Assembly: GCA_031423015.1 (NCBI GenBank)
Contig: JANPER010000122.1
Span: 142,657 to 206,656 of the forward strand
Reading direction: 5' to 3'
DNA: 64,000 nt
DNA from: DATGPD01 sp031423015
Lineage (GTDB): Bacteria; Planctomycetota; UBA1135; UBA2386
A program made the position numbers and the translations under genes. Below the pieces are notes generated by a model that ran no database searches, was not told the DNA's origin, and saw nothing but the letters and a program-made list of their open reading frames with translations. Numbering within the stretch: position 1 is the first letter of the stretch; each line of letters begins with the position of its first letter. This document shows positions 21,359 to 30,715 of the stretch, piece after piece.

Positions 21359-24300
21359 ATGACCCAGCCCACAGTCACCGCCAGCCCGGCCAAGGTGGTC
21401 CTCGAACTCGAGGCCGACGCCCGGTTGCACTACGCGTTGCAGCAAAGCGGCGTCGGGGTCGTCAAGCGTCTGACGGTGCGCAACGAAGGGGCGGTGGACT
21501 TGGCCTCGATCGAAGTGCTGGCTCAACTCGGCGCTGCCCAGCCACACGCATGGCGTGGGCAGATCGAGGTGCTGCGGGCCGGCGAGGCACACAACTTCGC
21601 CGATGTCGATCTGGGGCTCGACATCGCGGCCCTGCGCCAGCAGGACCAGCGCCTACGCACCGCGCTTCGGGTCACCGCGCGCTCGGGCGAGACCGCCTTG
21701 GCGACGATCGAACGCCCGATCGACCTGTTTCCACTGGGCGAGTGGCCAGGCCTCGAGTCGCTGCCCGAGTTGTTGGCTGCGTTCGTGCAGCCTGACGACC
21801 CATCGATCGCCGATCTGCTGGCGCGCGCCTTGGTGCACCTGCGCGCCGCGAGCGACGCGACCAACGCCTGGCCCCCGGCCTTCAACGGTTACCAGACGCG
21901 CGACCCACAGCACGTCTTGGCGATGGCGGAAGCGCTCCATCTGGCCCTGCGCGACCTCGGTATTCGAGCGCCCGACGCACCGGGCAGTCCGCCGGCCAGT
22001 CCGCCGGCTGACGGGGGCAGGGTCAGCTTCCCCGCCGAGATCGCGCGCGCGCGGCGCGCCAACGGCCTGGATCTCGCGCTGTTCTACGCCGCCGCCCTCG
22101 AGCAGGCCGGCCTGCATGCGCTCGTGGTGCTCGCCGACCAGCACGCGTTCGCCGGGTGCTGGCTGAGCGACGACACGTTCCAGGAAGCGGCCGGCGAGGA
22201 TGGCTTGCGCCTGCGCAAGCGCGTCGATCTCGACGAGATCTGCGTCGTCGACCCCACGCTCGCCACCGTGCAAGGCGCCGCCGACTTCGCCCATGCCCGC
22301 ACCGCGGCGCGGCAGCGACTCACCGACCTCGATGGCTTTCGCACGGTGATCGACGTGGCGCGCGCCCGCCGCTTCGGCTTTGCCCCGTTGCCCGCTCCAA
22401 GCCTGCCGGGCCCCGCGGCGGCACCCGGCGCGACGGTCGTCGAGCCAAACGACGCAGCGGCGCCAACGCCCTCGCCGCAGACGCCGGGCCCGACCCCGTC
22501 GACACTCCCGCCAGAGACCCCCGCGACGCGCCTCGATCGCTGGCGGCGCAAGCTGCTCGACCTCAGCCTGCGCAATCGTCTGATCAACTTCAAGGCGACC
22601 AAGCTGGCGCTGCGCTTGGCGCACGAAGACCTCAGCGGACTCGAAGACGCACTGGCCAGCGGCGCCGACTTCGTCTTGCGGCCCGCGCCCGAGCACGACG
22701 CCACAAGGCGGCCGCGCCAACCTGGCGAGCCGACCGACGAGTCCGCGCGGCGCGCGACGTTCTTTGCCAGTGAGCTGGGGCAGCGCCGGATCTGCACGAC
22801 CCTGCAAAAGGATGAACTCGACGCCCGCCTGCTCGACCTGTGGCGACACGCCAAGGTGGCGCGCGAGGAGTCTGGCGCAAACGTGGTGTTCTTGGCGCTC
22901 GGCAGTCTGCGTTGGTTCGAGGCGCCGGGCAGCAAGGAAGCGCGGCAGGCGCCGATCCTGTTGTTGCCGCTCGACATCGAACGCATCTCGGCACGCGAGG
23001 GCTTTCGCGTTCGGCTGGGCGAGAACGACGCCCGCGTCAACGTCACGCTGCTGGAGAAGCTCACGCTCGAGTTCCAGCTCGACGTCACGGGGCTCGACGA
23101 GTTGCTCGAAGACGACAACGGCCTCGACGTGCGCGCCGTGCTGCAACGCTTCCGACGCGCGGTGCGCGACATCGACCGCTGGGACGTGGTCGACGACGCC
23201 TGGATCGCGCCGTTCTCGTTCTCGAAGTTCTTGATGTGGCGCGACCTGCAAGAACAGAAGGACGCCTTGCTCCAGAGTCCGGTGCTACGCCACCTGGTCG
23301 AGCGACCCGGTCAGCCGTTCGCCCCCGAAGCCACGTTCCCCGACGCGGCACAGCTCGATATCACGCAGCTGCCACAGGACACGTTCTTGCCGCTCGACGC
23401 CGACAGCTCGCAGCTCGCTGCCGTCATCGCGGCGGCCAGCGGCCGCAGCTTCGTGCTCGAAGGTCCACCCGGCACCGGCAAGTCGCAGACGATCGCCAAT
23501 CTGATCGCGCAGTGCTTGGCGCAGGGCAAGCGTGTGCTGTTCGTCGCCGAGAAGATGGCGGCACTCGAAGTGGTGCACAAGCGGCTCGACAAGGTCGGGC
23601 TCGGGCCGTTCTGTCTGGAGCTGCACAGCAAGGAGAGCCGCAAGCGTGCGGTGCTCGACTCGATGCAGAAAGCGCTCGACGTCGTTGCGGCGCGCGAACC
23701 ACAGGACTGGCAGAAGGCGGCCGAACAACTGAGCGAGACGCGCGGTGTGCTCAACGCCTACGTGCGCGCGATGCACGCGCCGCGGCCATCGGGGGAGAGT
23801 GTGTTCCAAGTGACCTCGGCGCTGATCGGCCTGCAAAAAGCCGTGCGCGTGCCGTTGGCGATCGCCCACGTCGAGCAGATCGATCCCGCGTGGACGCAGA
23901 CGCGGCGTGAGGTGGTCGACGTGCTGCGTGCCGCGGCAACAGATCTCGGTGCGCTGCCAACGCATCCTTTGCGCGCCGTGCAGCGCAGCCGATGGGAGAC
24001 GACGTTGCCCGACCGGGCCGCAAAGGCGTTGGCGACGGCGCAGGCCAAGGCGAGCGCGCTGGCACAAGCATGTGCCGGGGCGCACGAGGTGCTCGGCGTC
24101 GATGCGCGCCGGCTGACCCAACAGGCGTTCGCCGCGTTGGAAGCGCTCGTCGGCCAACTGCTGGCGACGCCGGGCGCGGCCGACGCGCTGCTGACCGAAC
24201 CAGGCTTCGATGACCTACGCGCGCAGCTGCTCGCGACCGTGGAGGCCGTGCGGCAGAAGGACCTGCTGCGCGAGCGCGTGCGCGAGACCTTCGCCGACAG

Positions 24301-27300
24301 CGCCCTGAGCCTCGATCTCGAAGACCTGCGCCAACGGCTGCGCGGCGGCCTCGGCAGCTTCTGGCCGATGTCTTGGTTGCGTTGCCGCGGCGTGCGCAAG
24401 GAGCTCCTACCACAAGCCAAGGGGAGGCATCTGGGTTCTGACCAAGACCTGGCGCATCGGCTGGACGACGCCATCGACCTACGCGCGCGCATCGCCGCGT
24501 TGGCTGCGCCCGATCATGCCGGCGCGCGCTTCTTTGGCATCCGGCTGTGGAATGCGGGCGACCCGGGTGCCGCCGGCGTTTCGCTCCTGGCGCACGCCAT
24601 CGAGTGGGCAGGCAACATGCGCGCGGCGCTGCGCACGCTGCACGACGCGCTCGGCGACCAGCAGGGTGCCGCGTTGCGTCAACGCGTCGTGTCGCTCGCC
24701 GGTGTAGAACGCGACGCACTGGCGGCCGGCGCTCGGCACGGCGACCGCTTGCGCGCGTTCGTCGCCGCGACCGAGGCGTTTGCCGGCGCGCGGCAAGGCG
24801 TGCATGAGCTGCTCGAACTGGAGTGTGCCGGCGCCTTCACGCCGCCCGACGCGGCAGCACCTTGGCTCGCCCACGCCGACGCAGCGTTGCGGTCGTTGAC
24901 CGGAGCCCTTGGCGACCTGAACCCGTGGTTCCACTGGCGTCGTGTGCGCGCGCAGGCGCTGCAGCACGAGTTGACGCCGCTGGTACAGGCGTTGGAGACG
25001 GGCACCCTCGAACCGAGCGCCCTGGCCCCGGCGTTCGAGCGTGCCTTCCGCGAAGCCTGGCTCGCCGCGGTCATCGACGCCGACCCGGTGTTGCGCGAGT
25101 TCGCCGGCCGCGAGCACGAGCGCCGCATCCAGCGCTTTGGCGAACTCGATCAGCGCTCGCTGGAGTTGGCCAGCGACCTGCTGCGCGCGCGATTGGCCGC
25201 GCGCGTGCCCCGCGGCGTGGGCGAGCCAGCCGCAAGTTCAGAGGTCGGCATCCTGTTGCGCGAACTCGCCAAGAAGACGCGGCACAAGCCGCTACGGCGA
25301 CTGTTCGTCGAGATCCCCAACCTGCTGCCGCGACTCAAGCCGTGCTTCCTGATGAGCCCGCTGTCGGTCGCGCAGTACCTCACGGCTGGCCAAGAACTGT
25401 TCGACGTCGTGGTGTTCGACGAAGCGTCACAGATCACCGTGTCCGATGCGGTGGGCGCGTTGGCCCGCGGCCGATCTGGGGTCGTGGTGGGGGACAGCAA
25501 GCAGCTGCCGCCGACCACGTTCTTTCAGCGGTTGGAAGAGGGCGAAGAGGATCTCGACGACATCGCGCTCGAAGAACTCGAGAGCATCCTCGACGAGTGC
25601 CGTAGCGCTGGTTTCCGCGCCCTTCGATTGCGTTGGCACTACCGCAGCCGGCACGAGAGCCTGATCGCGTTCAGCAACTGGCACTACTACGACAACGCGC
25701 TGCTCACCTTCCCCGCCGCGCAAGACAAGGTGGCGCACTTGGGCGTGTCGGTGGTGCGGGTCGAGGGCGGCGTCTACGACCGGAGCAAGACGCGCACCAA
25801 CCGCAAGGAAGCCGAGTCGGTGGTGCGCGACCTGCTCGCTCGGCTGCGGGCGCCGAGCCCGCATGGAGGGTCGAACGAGCCCAGCCAAAAGGCGAGCGTC
25901 GGCATCGTCACGTTCAGTCAGGCGCAGCAGACGCTGGTCGAGACCCTGCTCGACGAAGAGCGCCGCAAGGACCCAGGCCTCGAGCCCTACTTCGGCGACG
26001 CGGTGGCGGAGCCGGTGTTCGTCAAGAACTTGGAGAACGTGCAGGGCGACGAGCGCGACGTGATCCTGTTCTCGATCTGCTACGGCCCCGACGTGCACGG
26101 CAAGGTGGCGATGGCGTTTGGTCCGCTCAACAACGCCGGCGGGGAACGTCGGCTCAACGTCGCGATCACGCGCGCGCGCCAGCAAGTCGTGGTGCACGCC
26201 ACCTTGCGGCCCGATCAGATCGACCTGGCGCGCACCAACGCGCTCGGCGTCAAGCACCTGAGAAGCTTCCTCGACTATGCCACGCGCGGGCCGCAGGCGC
26301 TCGCCGAGGCGCTCACGCTCGATCCGCATGCGCGCGCGGGATCGCCCTTCGAGGCCGACGTGCGGCAAGCACTCGTCGAACGCGGCCATGACGTCGCGCT
26401 GCAGGTCGGCTGCTCGGGCTACCGCGTCGACCTCGCGGTGCGCGACCCACAACGCCCCGGTTGCTTCCTGTTGGGAATCGAGTGCGACGGCGCCTTTTAC
26501 CACGCCGCGACGACCGCGCGCGATCGAGACCGCCTGCGGCAGACCGTGCTCGAGCGTTTGGGCTGGCGTCTGGTGCGCGTGTGGTCGAGCGATTGGTGGC
26601 GTGGGCGCGAGCGCGAAGTGCTGCGGCTGGAACAGAAGCTCACTGAGGCGCAGAACGTTGCGGCCTCGGCGACGTCGAACCCGCCCGCGCGGCTCGATCA
26701 GTGCGCGGTGAGCGAGCCAGCGATCGCGGCCCCGAAGCGAGACTCCGCTGCCGCGAATTGCGACATGACGGCACTCGCTGGTTCGCAGGTCTACGCCCCG
26801 ACGCGAGTCGATCGAGCCCGCGGAGCGTTCGAAACGGCCACGGCGGCGGCGCTCGTCGAAGTCATCCTCTTGGTGCTCGCCACCGAGGCGCCTTTGCATG
26901 GCGATCTCCTGGTGCGCCGCGTCGGCAGCTTCCTCGAGATGCCCCGCGTCACGGCGCGCGCCCGCAAGCGCGTCCTCGATGCGGCGCGGGCCCTACCCGC
27001 GCCACACCAACCCGTCGAGCGCGGTGAGTTCCTTTGGTTGGTAGGCCTCGACCCCTCTCGATGGACCGACTTCCGGGTGCCCGATCCGACGGACGACCTC
27101 ACCTCCCGCGACGCCGAGCACCTGCCGCCGGAGGAGATCGCCAACGCCGCCTTGCAGATCGTGCAAGGTCAGATCGGGCTCAGCCAGGAAGACCTCGTAC
27201 GGCACACCGCGCAGGTATTTGGCTTCGCCAGGGCCGGAACGAAGGTGCAGGCGGCCATGGCGGCGGGGATCGAGCTGGCGGTCGCGCGCGGCGGAATCGC

Positions 27301-27334
27301 CGCCCGCGACGGACGGCTCACGGTGACCCCATGA
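21359..27334 (+). CDS. Giant DUF4011 / superfamily 1 helicase / Vsr-like nuclease / DUF3320 protein
   Basis: Single polypeptide of 1991 residues. Residues 1-370 are of unclear fold and end in a Pro/Ala linker. DUF4011 begins near 388 (RKLLDLSLRNRLINF). The SF1 helicase has Walker A EGPPGTGKS near 700 and FDEASQIT near 1352, with the late motif RLNVAITRAR near 1600. A restriction-endonuclease-fold domain of Vsr/DUF559 type occupies about 1660-1755, with VDLAV and GIECDGAFYH followed by RDRLRQ and GWRLVRVWS. DUF3320 occupies about 1925-1985 (PEEIANAAL...). DUF4011-helicase-Vsr proteins are reported, to my recollection, as single-gene antiphage systems (listed as Hhe). No methylase or other partner is adjacent. 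It stands alone on the plus strand behind the hairpin cluster. Confidence 0.92.
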   Translation: MTQPTVTASPAKVVLELEADARLHYALQQSGVGVVKRLTVRNEGAVDLASIEVLAQLGAAQPHAWRGQIEVLRAGEAHNFADVDLGLDIAALRQQDQRLRTALRVTARSGETALATIERPIDLFPLGEWPGLESLPELLAAFVQPDDPSIADLLARALVHLRAASDATNAWPPAFNGYQTRDPQHVLAMAEALHLALRDLGIRAPDAPGSPPASPPADGGRVSFPAEIARARRANGLDLALFYAAALEQAGLHALVVLADQHAFAGCWLSDDTFQEAAGEDGLRLRKRVDLDEICVVDPTLATVQGAADFAHARTAARQRLTDLDGFRTVIDVARARRFGFAPLPAPSLPGPAAAPGATVVEPNDAAAPTPSPQTPGPTPSTLPPETPATRLDRWRRKLLDLSLRNRLINFKATKLALRLAHEDLSGLEDALASGADFVLRPAPEHDATRRPRQPGEPTDESARRATFFASELGQRRICTTLQKDELDARLLDLWRHAKVAREESGANVVFLALGSLRWFEAPGSKEARQAPILLLPLDIERISAREGFRVRLGENDARVNVTLLEKLTLEFQLDVTGLDELLEDDNGLDVRAVLQRFRRAVRDIDRWDVVDDAWIAPFSFSKFLMWRDLQEQKDALLQSPVLRHLVERPGQPFAPEATFPDAAQLDITQLPQDTFLPLDADSSQLAAVIAAASGRSFVLEGPPGTGKSQTIANLIAQCLAQGKRVLFVAEKMAALEVVHKRLDKVGLGPFCLELHSKESRKRAVLDSMQKALDVVAAREPQDWQKAAEQLSETRGVLNAYVRAMHAPRPSGESVFQVTSALIGLQKAVRVPLAIAHVEQIDPAWTQTRREVVDVLRAAATDLGALPTHPLRAVQRSRWETTLPDRAAKALATAQAKASALAQACAGAHEVLGVDARRLTQQAFAALEALVGQLLATPGAADALLTEPGFDDLRAQLLATVEAVRQKDLLRERVRETFADSALSLDLEDLRQRLRGGLGSFWPMSWLRCRGVRKELLPQAKGRHLGSDQDLAHRLDDAIDLRARIAALAAPDHAGARFFGIRLWNAGDPGAAGVSLLAHAIEWAGNMRAALRTLHDALGDQQGAALRQRVVSLAGVERDALAAGARHGDRLRAFVAATEAFAGARQGVHELLELECAGAFTPPDAAAPWLAHADAALRSLTGALGDLNPWFHWRRVRAQALQHELTPLVQALETGTLEPSALAPAFERAFREAWLAAVIDADPVLREFAGREHERRIQRFGELDQRSLELASDLLRARLAARVPRGVGEPAASSEVGILLRELAKKTRHKPLRRLFVEIPNLLPRLKPCFLMSPLSVAQYLTAGQELFDVVVFDEASQITVSDAVGALARGRSGVVVGDSKQLPPTTFFQRLEEGEEDLDDIALEELESILDECRSAGFRALRLRWHYRSRHESLIAFSNWHYYDNALLTFPAAQDKVAHLGVSVVRVEGGVYDRSKTRTNRKEAESVVRDLLARLRAPSPHGGSNEPSQKASVGIVTFSQAQQTLVETLLDEERRKDPGLEPYFGDAVAEPVFVKNLENVQGDERDVILFSICYGPDVHGKVAMAFGPLNNAGGERRLNVAITRARQQVVVHATLRPDQIDLARTNALGVKHLRSFLDYATRGPQALAEALTLDPHARAGSPFEADVRQALVERGHDVALQVGCSGYRVDLAVRDPQRPGCFLLGIECDGAFYHAATTARDRDRLRQTVLERLGWRLVRVWSSDWWRGREREVLRLEQKLTEAQNVAASATSNPPARLDQCAVSEPAIAAPKRDSAAANCDMTALAGSQVYAPTRVDRARGAFETATAAALVEVILLVLATEAPLHGDLLVRRVGSFLEMPRVTARARKRVLDAARALPAPHQPVERGEFLWLVGLDPSRWTDFRVPDPTDDLTSRDAEHLPPEEIANAALQIVQGQIGLSQEDLVRHTAQVFGFARAGTKVQAAMAAGIELAVARGGIAARDGRLTVTP

Positions 27335-27521
27335 AAGAACGCCTTCGGGGCTACGTTCCCACCCTTTCGCGCTCGTTTGCTGCCACCTGTTGTTCCGATA
27401 AGAATCCGACAGAGACGACAACGACGTCGCCAGTCGATGCGACGAACCTGGACGCCCGCATGCGCCCAGGAGGTGGCCGATGCCCTTTCGCTAAGTTCGC
27501 TCCCTGACCTCGCTCGCACCG

Positions 27522-29351
27522 ATGGCCACGCACATCCTCGGGATCTCCGCGTTCTATCACGACTCCGCCGCAGCCCTGCTGCGCGACGGCGACATCGTCG
27601 CCGCCGCCCAAGAAGAGCGCTTCACGCGCAAAAAGCATGACGCCGGCTTTCCCAAGAAGGCGGTTGAGTTCTGCTTGCAGGCGGCTGGCATCAGAGCGCA
27701 AGACCTCGACTACGTCGCGTTCTACGACAAGCCGTTGCTGAAGTTCGACCGGCTGATGGAGACCTACCTTGCCTACGCGCCGGTCGGCATCAAGTCGTTC
27801 ATGACGGCGATCCCGATCTGGCTGCGCGACAAGCTGCACATCCCGCGCACGCTCACGCGCGAACTCGGCGCCAAGCCGAGGCGGCCATACGTGTTTCCCG
27901 AGCACCACGAGAGCCACGCCGCGAGCGCGTTCTTCCCGTGCCCGTACGAAGAGGCTGCCGTGGTGACGATGGACGGTGTCGGTGAATGGGCGACGACATC
28001 GGTCGGCGTTGGCAGCGGCAACAAACTCAAGCTCACGCACGAGATCCGCTTCCCGCACAGCCTCGGGCTGCTCTACACGTCGTTCACCTATTACTGCGGG
28101 TTCAAGGTCAACTCGGGCGAATACAAGCTCATGGGCCTGGCGCCATATGGCGAGCCGAAGTACGTCGACAAGGTGCGCAAGCTGATCGACTTGAAGGACG
28201 ATGGCAGCTATCGCCTCGACATGAGCTACTTCGACTACTGCGCCGGGCTGCGCATGGTCAACCAGAAGTTCTGCGACCTGTTCGGCGCGCCGGTGCGCAC
28301 ACCGGAGATGGAGTTGACGCAGTTCTACATGGACATCGCCGCGTCGATCCAGAAGGTGACCGAGGACGTGATGCTGCGCACGGTGCGCTTTGCGCACAAG
28401 CTGACGGGCAAGAAGTACCTTTGTCTCGCTGGTGGCGTGGCGCTCAACTGCGTCGGCAACGGCAAGATCCTGCGCGACGGCCCGTTCGAGTCGATCTGGA
28501 TTCAGCCGGCTGCTGGCGACGCGGGCGGGGCGCTAGGGGCCGCTTACATGGTGTGGCACCAACTGCTCAACAAGCCGCGCAAGGTCAAGGGCACCGACTT
28601 CCAGAAGGCAAGCCTGCTGGGCCCAGCCTTCAAGAACGACGACATCCGCGCCGAGCTGCGCAGCCGCGAGTTGATCTTCGAAGAGCACGCCAGCGAAGAC
28701 TCGCTGTGCGATCGCGTCGCTGAGTTGATCGCAAATGAGAACGTGATCGGCTGGTTCCAAGGCCGCATGGAGTTCGGCCCACGCGCGCGCGGCTCGCGCA
28801 GCATCATCGGCGACGCACGCTCGCCCAAGATGCAGAGCGTGATGAACCTGAAGATCAAGTTCCGCGAGTCGTTCCGGCCGTTCGCGCCGATCGTGCTGCG
28901 CGAGGACTGTGCCGAGTACTTCGGCATGGATAAGAAGCACGAGAGCCCTTACATGCTGCTCGTCGCACCAGTGCGCGAAGACAAGCGCAAGCAGGTGGAC
29001 AACAGCAAGTCCGGCCTCGACAAGCTGAAGCAGCTACGCTCCGTCGTGCCGGCGATCACGCACGTCGACTTCTCGGCGCGCGTGCAGACGATCGACGACG
29101 AGCGCAATCCGCGACTCGCCAAGCTGCTGCGCATGTTCAAGCAGAAGACTGGAAGCCCGGTGATGATCAACACCAGCTTCAACGTGCGCGGCGAGCCCAT
29201 CGTGTGCACGCCCGCCGACGCCATCCGCTGCTTCTTCGGCACCGAGATGGACGTGCTGGTGCTGGAGAACTTCGTCATCGTGCGCAAGGACCAAGCCGCG
29301 ATGCCGGAGATCGACCGCGAGCAGTACCTGAAGGCCTTCGCCCTCGATTGA
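27522..29351 (+). CDS. NodU/CmcH-family carbamoyltransferase
   Basis: A 609-residue enzyme of the NodU/TobZ type, which transfers a carbamoyl group from carbamoyl phosphate through a carbamoyl-adenylate. The N-terminal ASKHA-like half starts GISAFYHDSAAALL and has the metal-binding EHHESHAASA (H128, H129, H132) and CLAGGVALN near 305. The C-terminal YrdC-like half has KFRESFRPFAPI and VMINTSFNVRGEPIV. The acceptor (a sugar, nucleoside or polyketide) cannot be told. It leads a three-gene run with an SxtJ-family and a DUF5989 protein, a recurring trio in bacteria. The 187 bases before it hold no gene. Confidence 0.93.
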   Translation: MATHILGISAFYHDSAAALLRDGDIVAAAQEERFTRKKHDAGFPKKAVEFCLQAAGIRAQDLDYVAFYDKPLLKFDRLMETYLAYAPVGIKSFMTAIPIWLRDKLHIPRTLTRELGAKPRRPYVFPEHHESHAASAFFPCPYEEAAVVTMDGVGEWATTSVGVGSGNKLKLTHEIRFPHSLGLLYTSFTYYCGFKVNSGEYKLMGLAPYGEPKYVDKVRKLIDLKDDGSYRLDMSYFDYCAGLRMVNQKFCDLFGAPVRTPEMELTQFYMDIAASIQKVTEDVMLRTVRFAHKLTGKKYLCLAGGVALNCVGNGKILRDGPFESIWIQPAAGDAGGALGAAYMVWHQLLNKPRKVKGTDFQKASLLGPAFKNDDIRAELRSRELIFEEHASEDSLCDRVAELIANENVIGWFQGRMEFGPRARGSRSIIGDARSPKMQSVMNLKIKFRESFRPFAPIVLREDCAEYFGMDKKHESPYMLLVAPVREDKRKQVDNSKSGLDKLKQLRSVVPAITHVDFSARVQTIDDERNPRLAKLLRMFKQKTGSPVMINTSFNVRGEPIVCTPADAIRCFFGTEMDVLVLENFVIVRKDQAAMPEIDREQYLKAFALD

Positions 29352-29355
29352 TGCC

Positions 29356-29772
29356 ATGCTGAAGCTCGACCTCAACCCGCCTGCCAACCAGCTGCGCCAG
29401 TTCGCCTGGTTCTCTCTGATCGGCTTTCCGGCGATCGGCTGGCTGATCCTGCACCTGTGGCATGGCGCTTCGACCACGACGGCCTGGGTGTTCACCGCGA
29501 TCGGTGTCGCTCTCTTCTTGCTGGGCATGGCGAACACGAAGCTCATCAAGCCAGTCTTCGTGGGCCTGATGATCGTCGCCGTACCGATCGGTTTCGTACT
29601 GTCGACCGTCGTTCTCGGCCTGCTCTACTATCTGATGTTCACGCCGGTGGCGCTGTTCTTCAAGCTGACCGGCCGCGACAAGCTCAACCGCCGCCTCGAC
29701 CCGCAGGCCACTTCCTATTGGTTCGAGCGCAAGGCTGACATCCCCCCGTCTCGCTACCTGCGGATGTACTGA
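29356..29772 (+). CDS. SxtJ-family membrane protein
   Basis: A 138-residue protein with three to four hydrophobic helices and a conserved C-terminal stretch in which FFKLTGRDKLNRR is followed by WFERK and RYLRMY. That pattern matches the SxtJ family, named from the saxitoxin cluster, whose members accompany carbamoyltransferases. It begins 4 bases after the carbamoyltransferase stop. The function is unknown; it may anchor the enzyme or its lipid-linked substrate at the membrane. Confidence 0.85.
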   Translation: MLKLDLNPPANQLRQFAWFSLIGFPAIGWLILHLWHGASTTTAWVFTAIGVALFLLGMANTKLIKPVFVGLMIVAVPIGFVLSTVVLGLLYYLMFTPVALFFKLTGRDKLNRRLDPQATSYWFERKADIPPSRYLRMY

Positions 29773-29796
29773 TACTCTGATCCAGGACCACGCGCC

Positions 29797-29997
29797 ATGA
29801 CTCAATCCAACGACCAAGACTTCGACAACCTCGCCGCCGAAACCAAGAGCGGCGGCATCGTCAGTGAGTTCATCGCGTTCATGAAGGACAACGCGAAGTG
29901 GTGGCTGATCCCCTTCCTCGTGGTGTTCGGTTTGCTCGGCATCATCATCGTGCTGGCAGGCACGGGTGCCGCACCGTTCATCTACGCGATGTTTTGA
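29797..29997 (+). CDS. DUF5989 small membrane protein
   Basis: A 66-residue protein with one C-terminal membrane helix (residues 37-64), preceded by the family's EFIAFMKDNAKWWLIP motif. It is third in the carbamoyltransferase trio, 24 bases after SxtJ. No enzymatic motif is present, and its conserved position suggests a structural partner of the two upstream products. Confidence 0.85.
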   Translation: MTQSNDQDFDNLAAETKSGGIVSEFIAFMKDNAKWWLIPFLVVFGLLGIIIVLAGTGAAPFIYAMF

Positions 29998-30000
29998 CCA

Positions 30001-30052
30001 CATGCGCGCCCAGAGCGCGCATGCGATCAAGCGACCCGGCGGAGCCGGGTCG
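30001..30052 (+). terminator. Two hairpins after the carbamoyltransferase operon
   Basis: CATGCGCGC / GCGCGCATG (30001-30023, 9-bp stem, 5-base loop) is followed by CGACCCGGC / GCCGGGTCG (30032-30052, 9-bp stem, 3-base loop). They begin four bases after the DUF5989 stop. No T tract follows, so this is probable termination or 3'-end protection. Confidence 0.6.
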
Positions 30053-30136
30053 ACGCTGAACATCAGGTGTCTGGTTGGGCGGGGTCGGAGGGACTGCCTC
30101 GGTGGCATTGTGGGGTCGGCGCGGTAGCCTTTGGGC

Positions 30137-30637
30137 ATGAAGTGCTCGTGGTTGCCGGTGGGGTTTGTTCTGCTCAGCGGCTGCTTGTTTGGGGGCCCGG
30201 CGTTGCCCACGTTGGAGATGCAGAATCCGCCGAAGGGTGGGGCGGTGGACATTCAGGTGCTCGACTCGTCGGTGGAGCCGGGGGTGATCTACTTGAAGCT
30301 GCTCGTGCGCAACGCGAGTGCGCGGCCGCTGGTCGTCGACCGTCGGACCTTTGTGCTCACGGATGGGCGGGCGGAGTGGCGGGCGGTGGTGACCTCCAAA
30401 CCATTGGTGACGGTCAAGCCGAACGGCGGCTCGGCCAAGCTCAAGCTGACGTTTGCGGGGGCGCCGGCTGAGCTGCCGGCCTACGACCTCATGTTCAAGA
30501 AGGGCGCGTTCCGCCAGGACAACGAGTCGGGTCCGGAAGTCGCCTTGGCAGCGGTGCGCTTGTTGGCGAAGAAGCCTGCGGTGGCAACGCCTGAGCCGAC
30601 GGCGAACCCGAAGCCCGCGCCGACGCAGCCGCGCTGA
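30137..30637 (+). CDS. Putative lipoprotein, function unknown
   Basis: A 166-residue protein. The ATG at 30137 (a TTG two codons earlier is the alternative) gives a signal peptide with lipobox LLSGC near residue 15. The mature part looks like a small beta-sandwich (VIYLKLLVRNASARPLVVDRRTF...), the kind seen in periplasmic interaction domains. It ends in a Pro/Ala-rich tail. It lies between the carbamoyltransferase operon terminator and the sigma factor gene and may be monocistronic. I do not recognise a family. Confidence 0.7.
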   Translation: MKCSWLPVGFVLLSGCLFGGPALPTLEMQNPPKGGAVDIQVLDSSVEPGVIYLKLLVRNASARPLVVDRRTFVLTDGRAEWRAVVTSKPLVTVKPNGGSAKLKLTFAGAPAELPAYDLMFKKGAFRQDNESGPEVALAAVRLLAKKPAVATPEPTANPKPAPTQPR

Positions 30638-30715
30638 ACGTCTCGGTTTGTTTCGTTTGTCGACAGTGTCGTCAAGCGCGACGGTCGCGCACCCGATGTC
30701 GTTCCCACACACGAC

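Noticed and set aside
21653..23251. 532-codon minus-strand frame over the giant helicase gene
   Set aside because: Shadow of a gene with strong domain evidence on the other strand.
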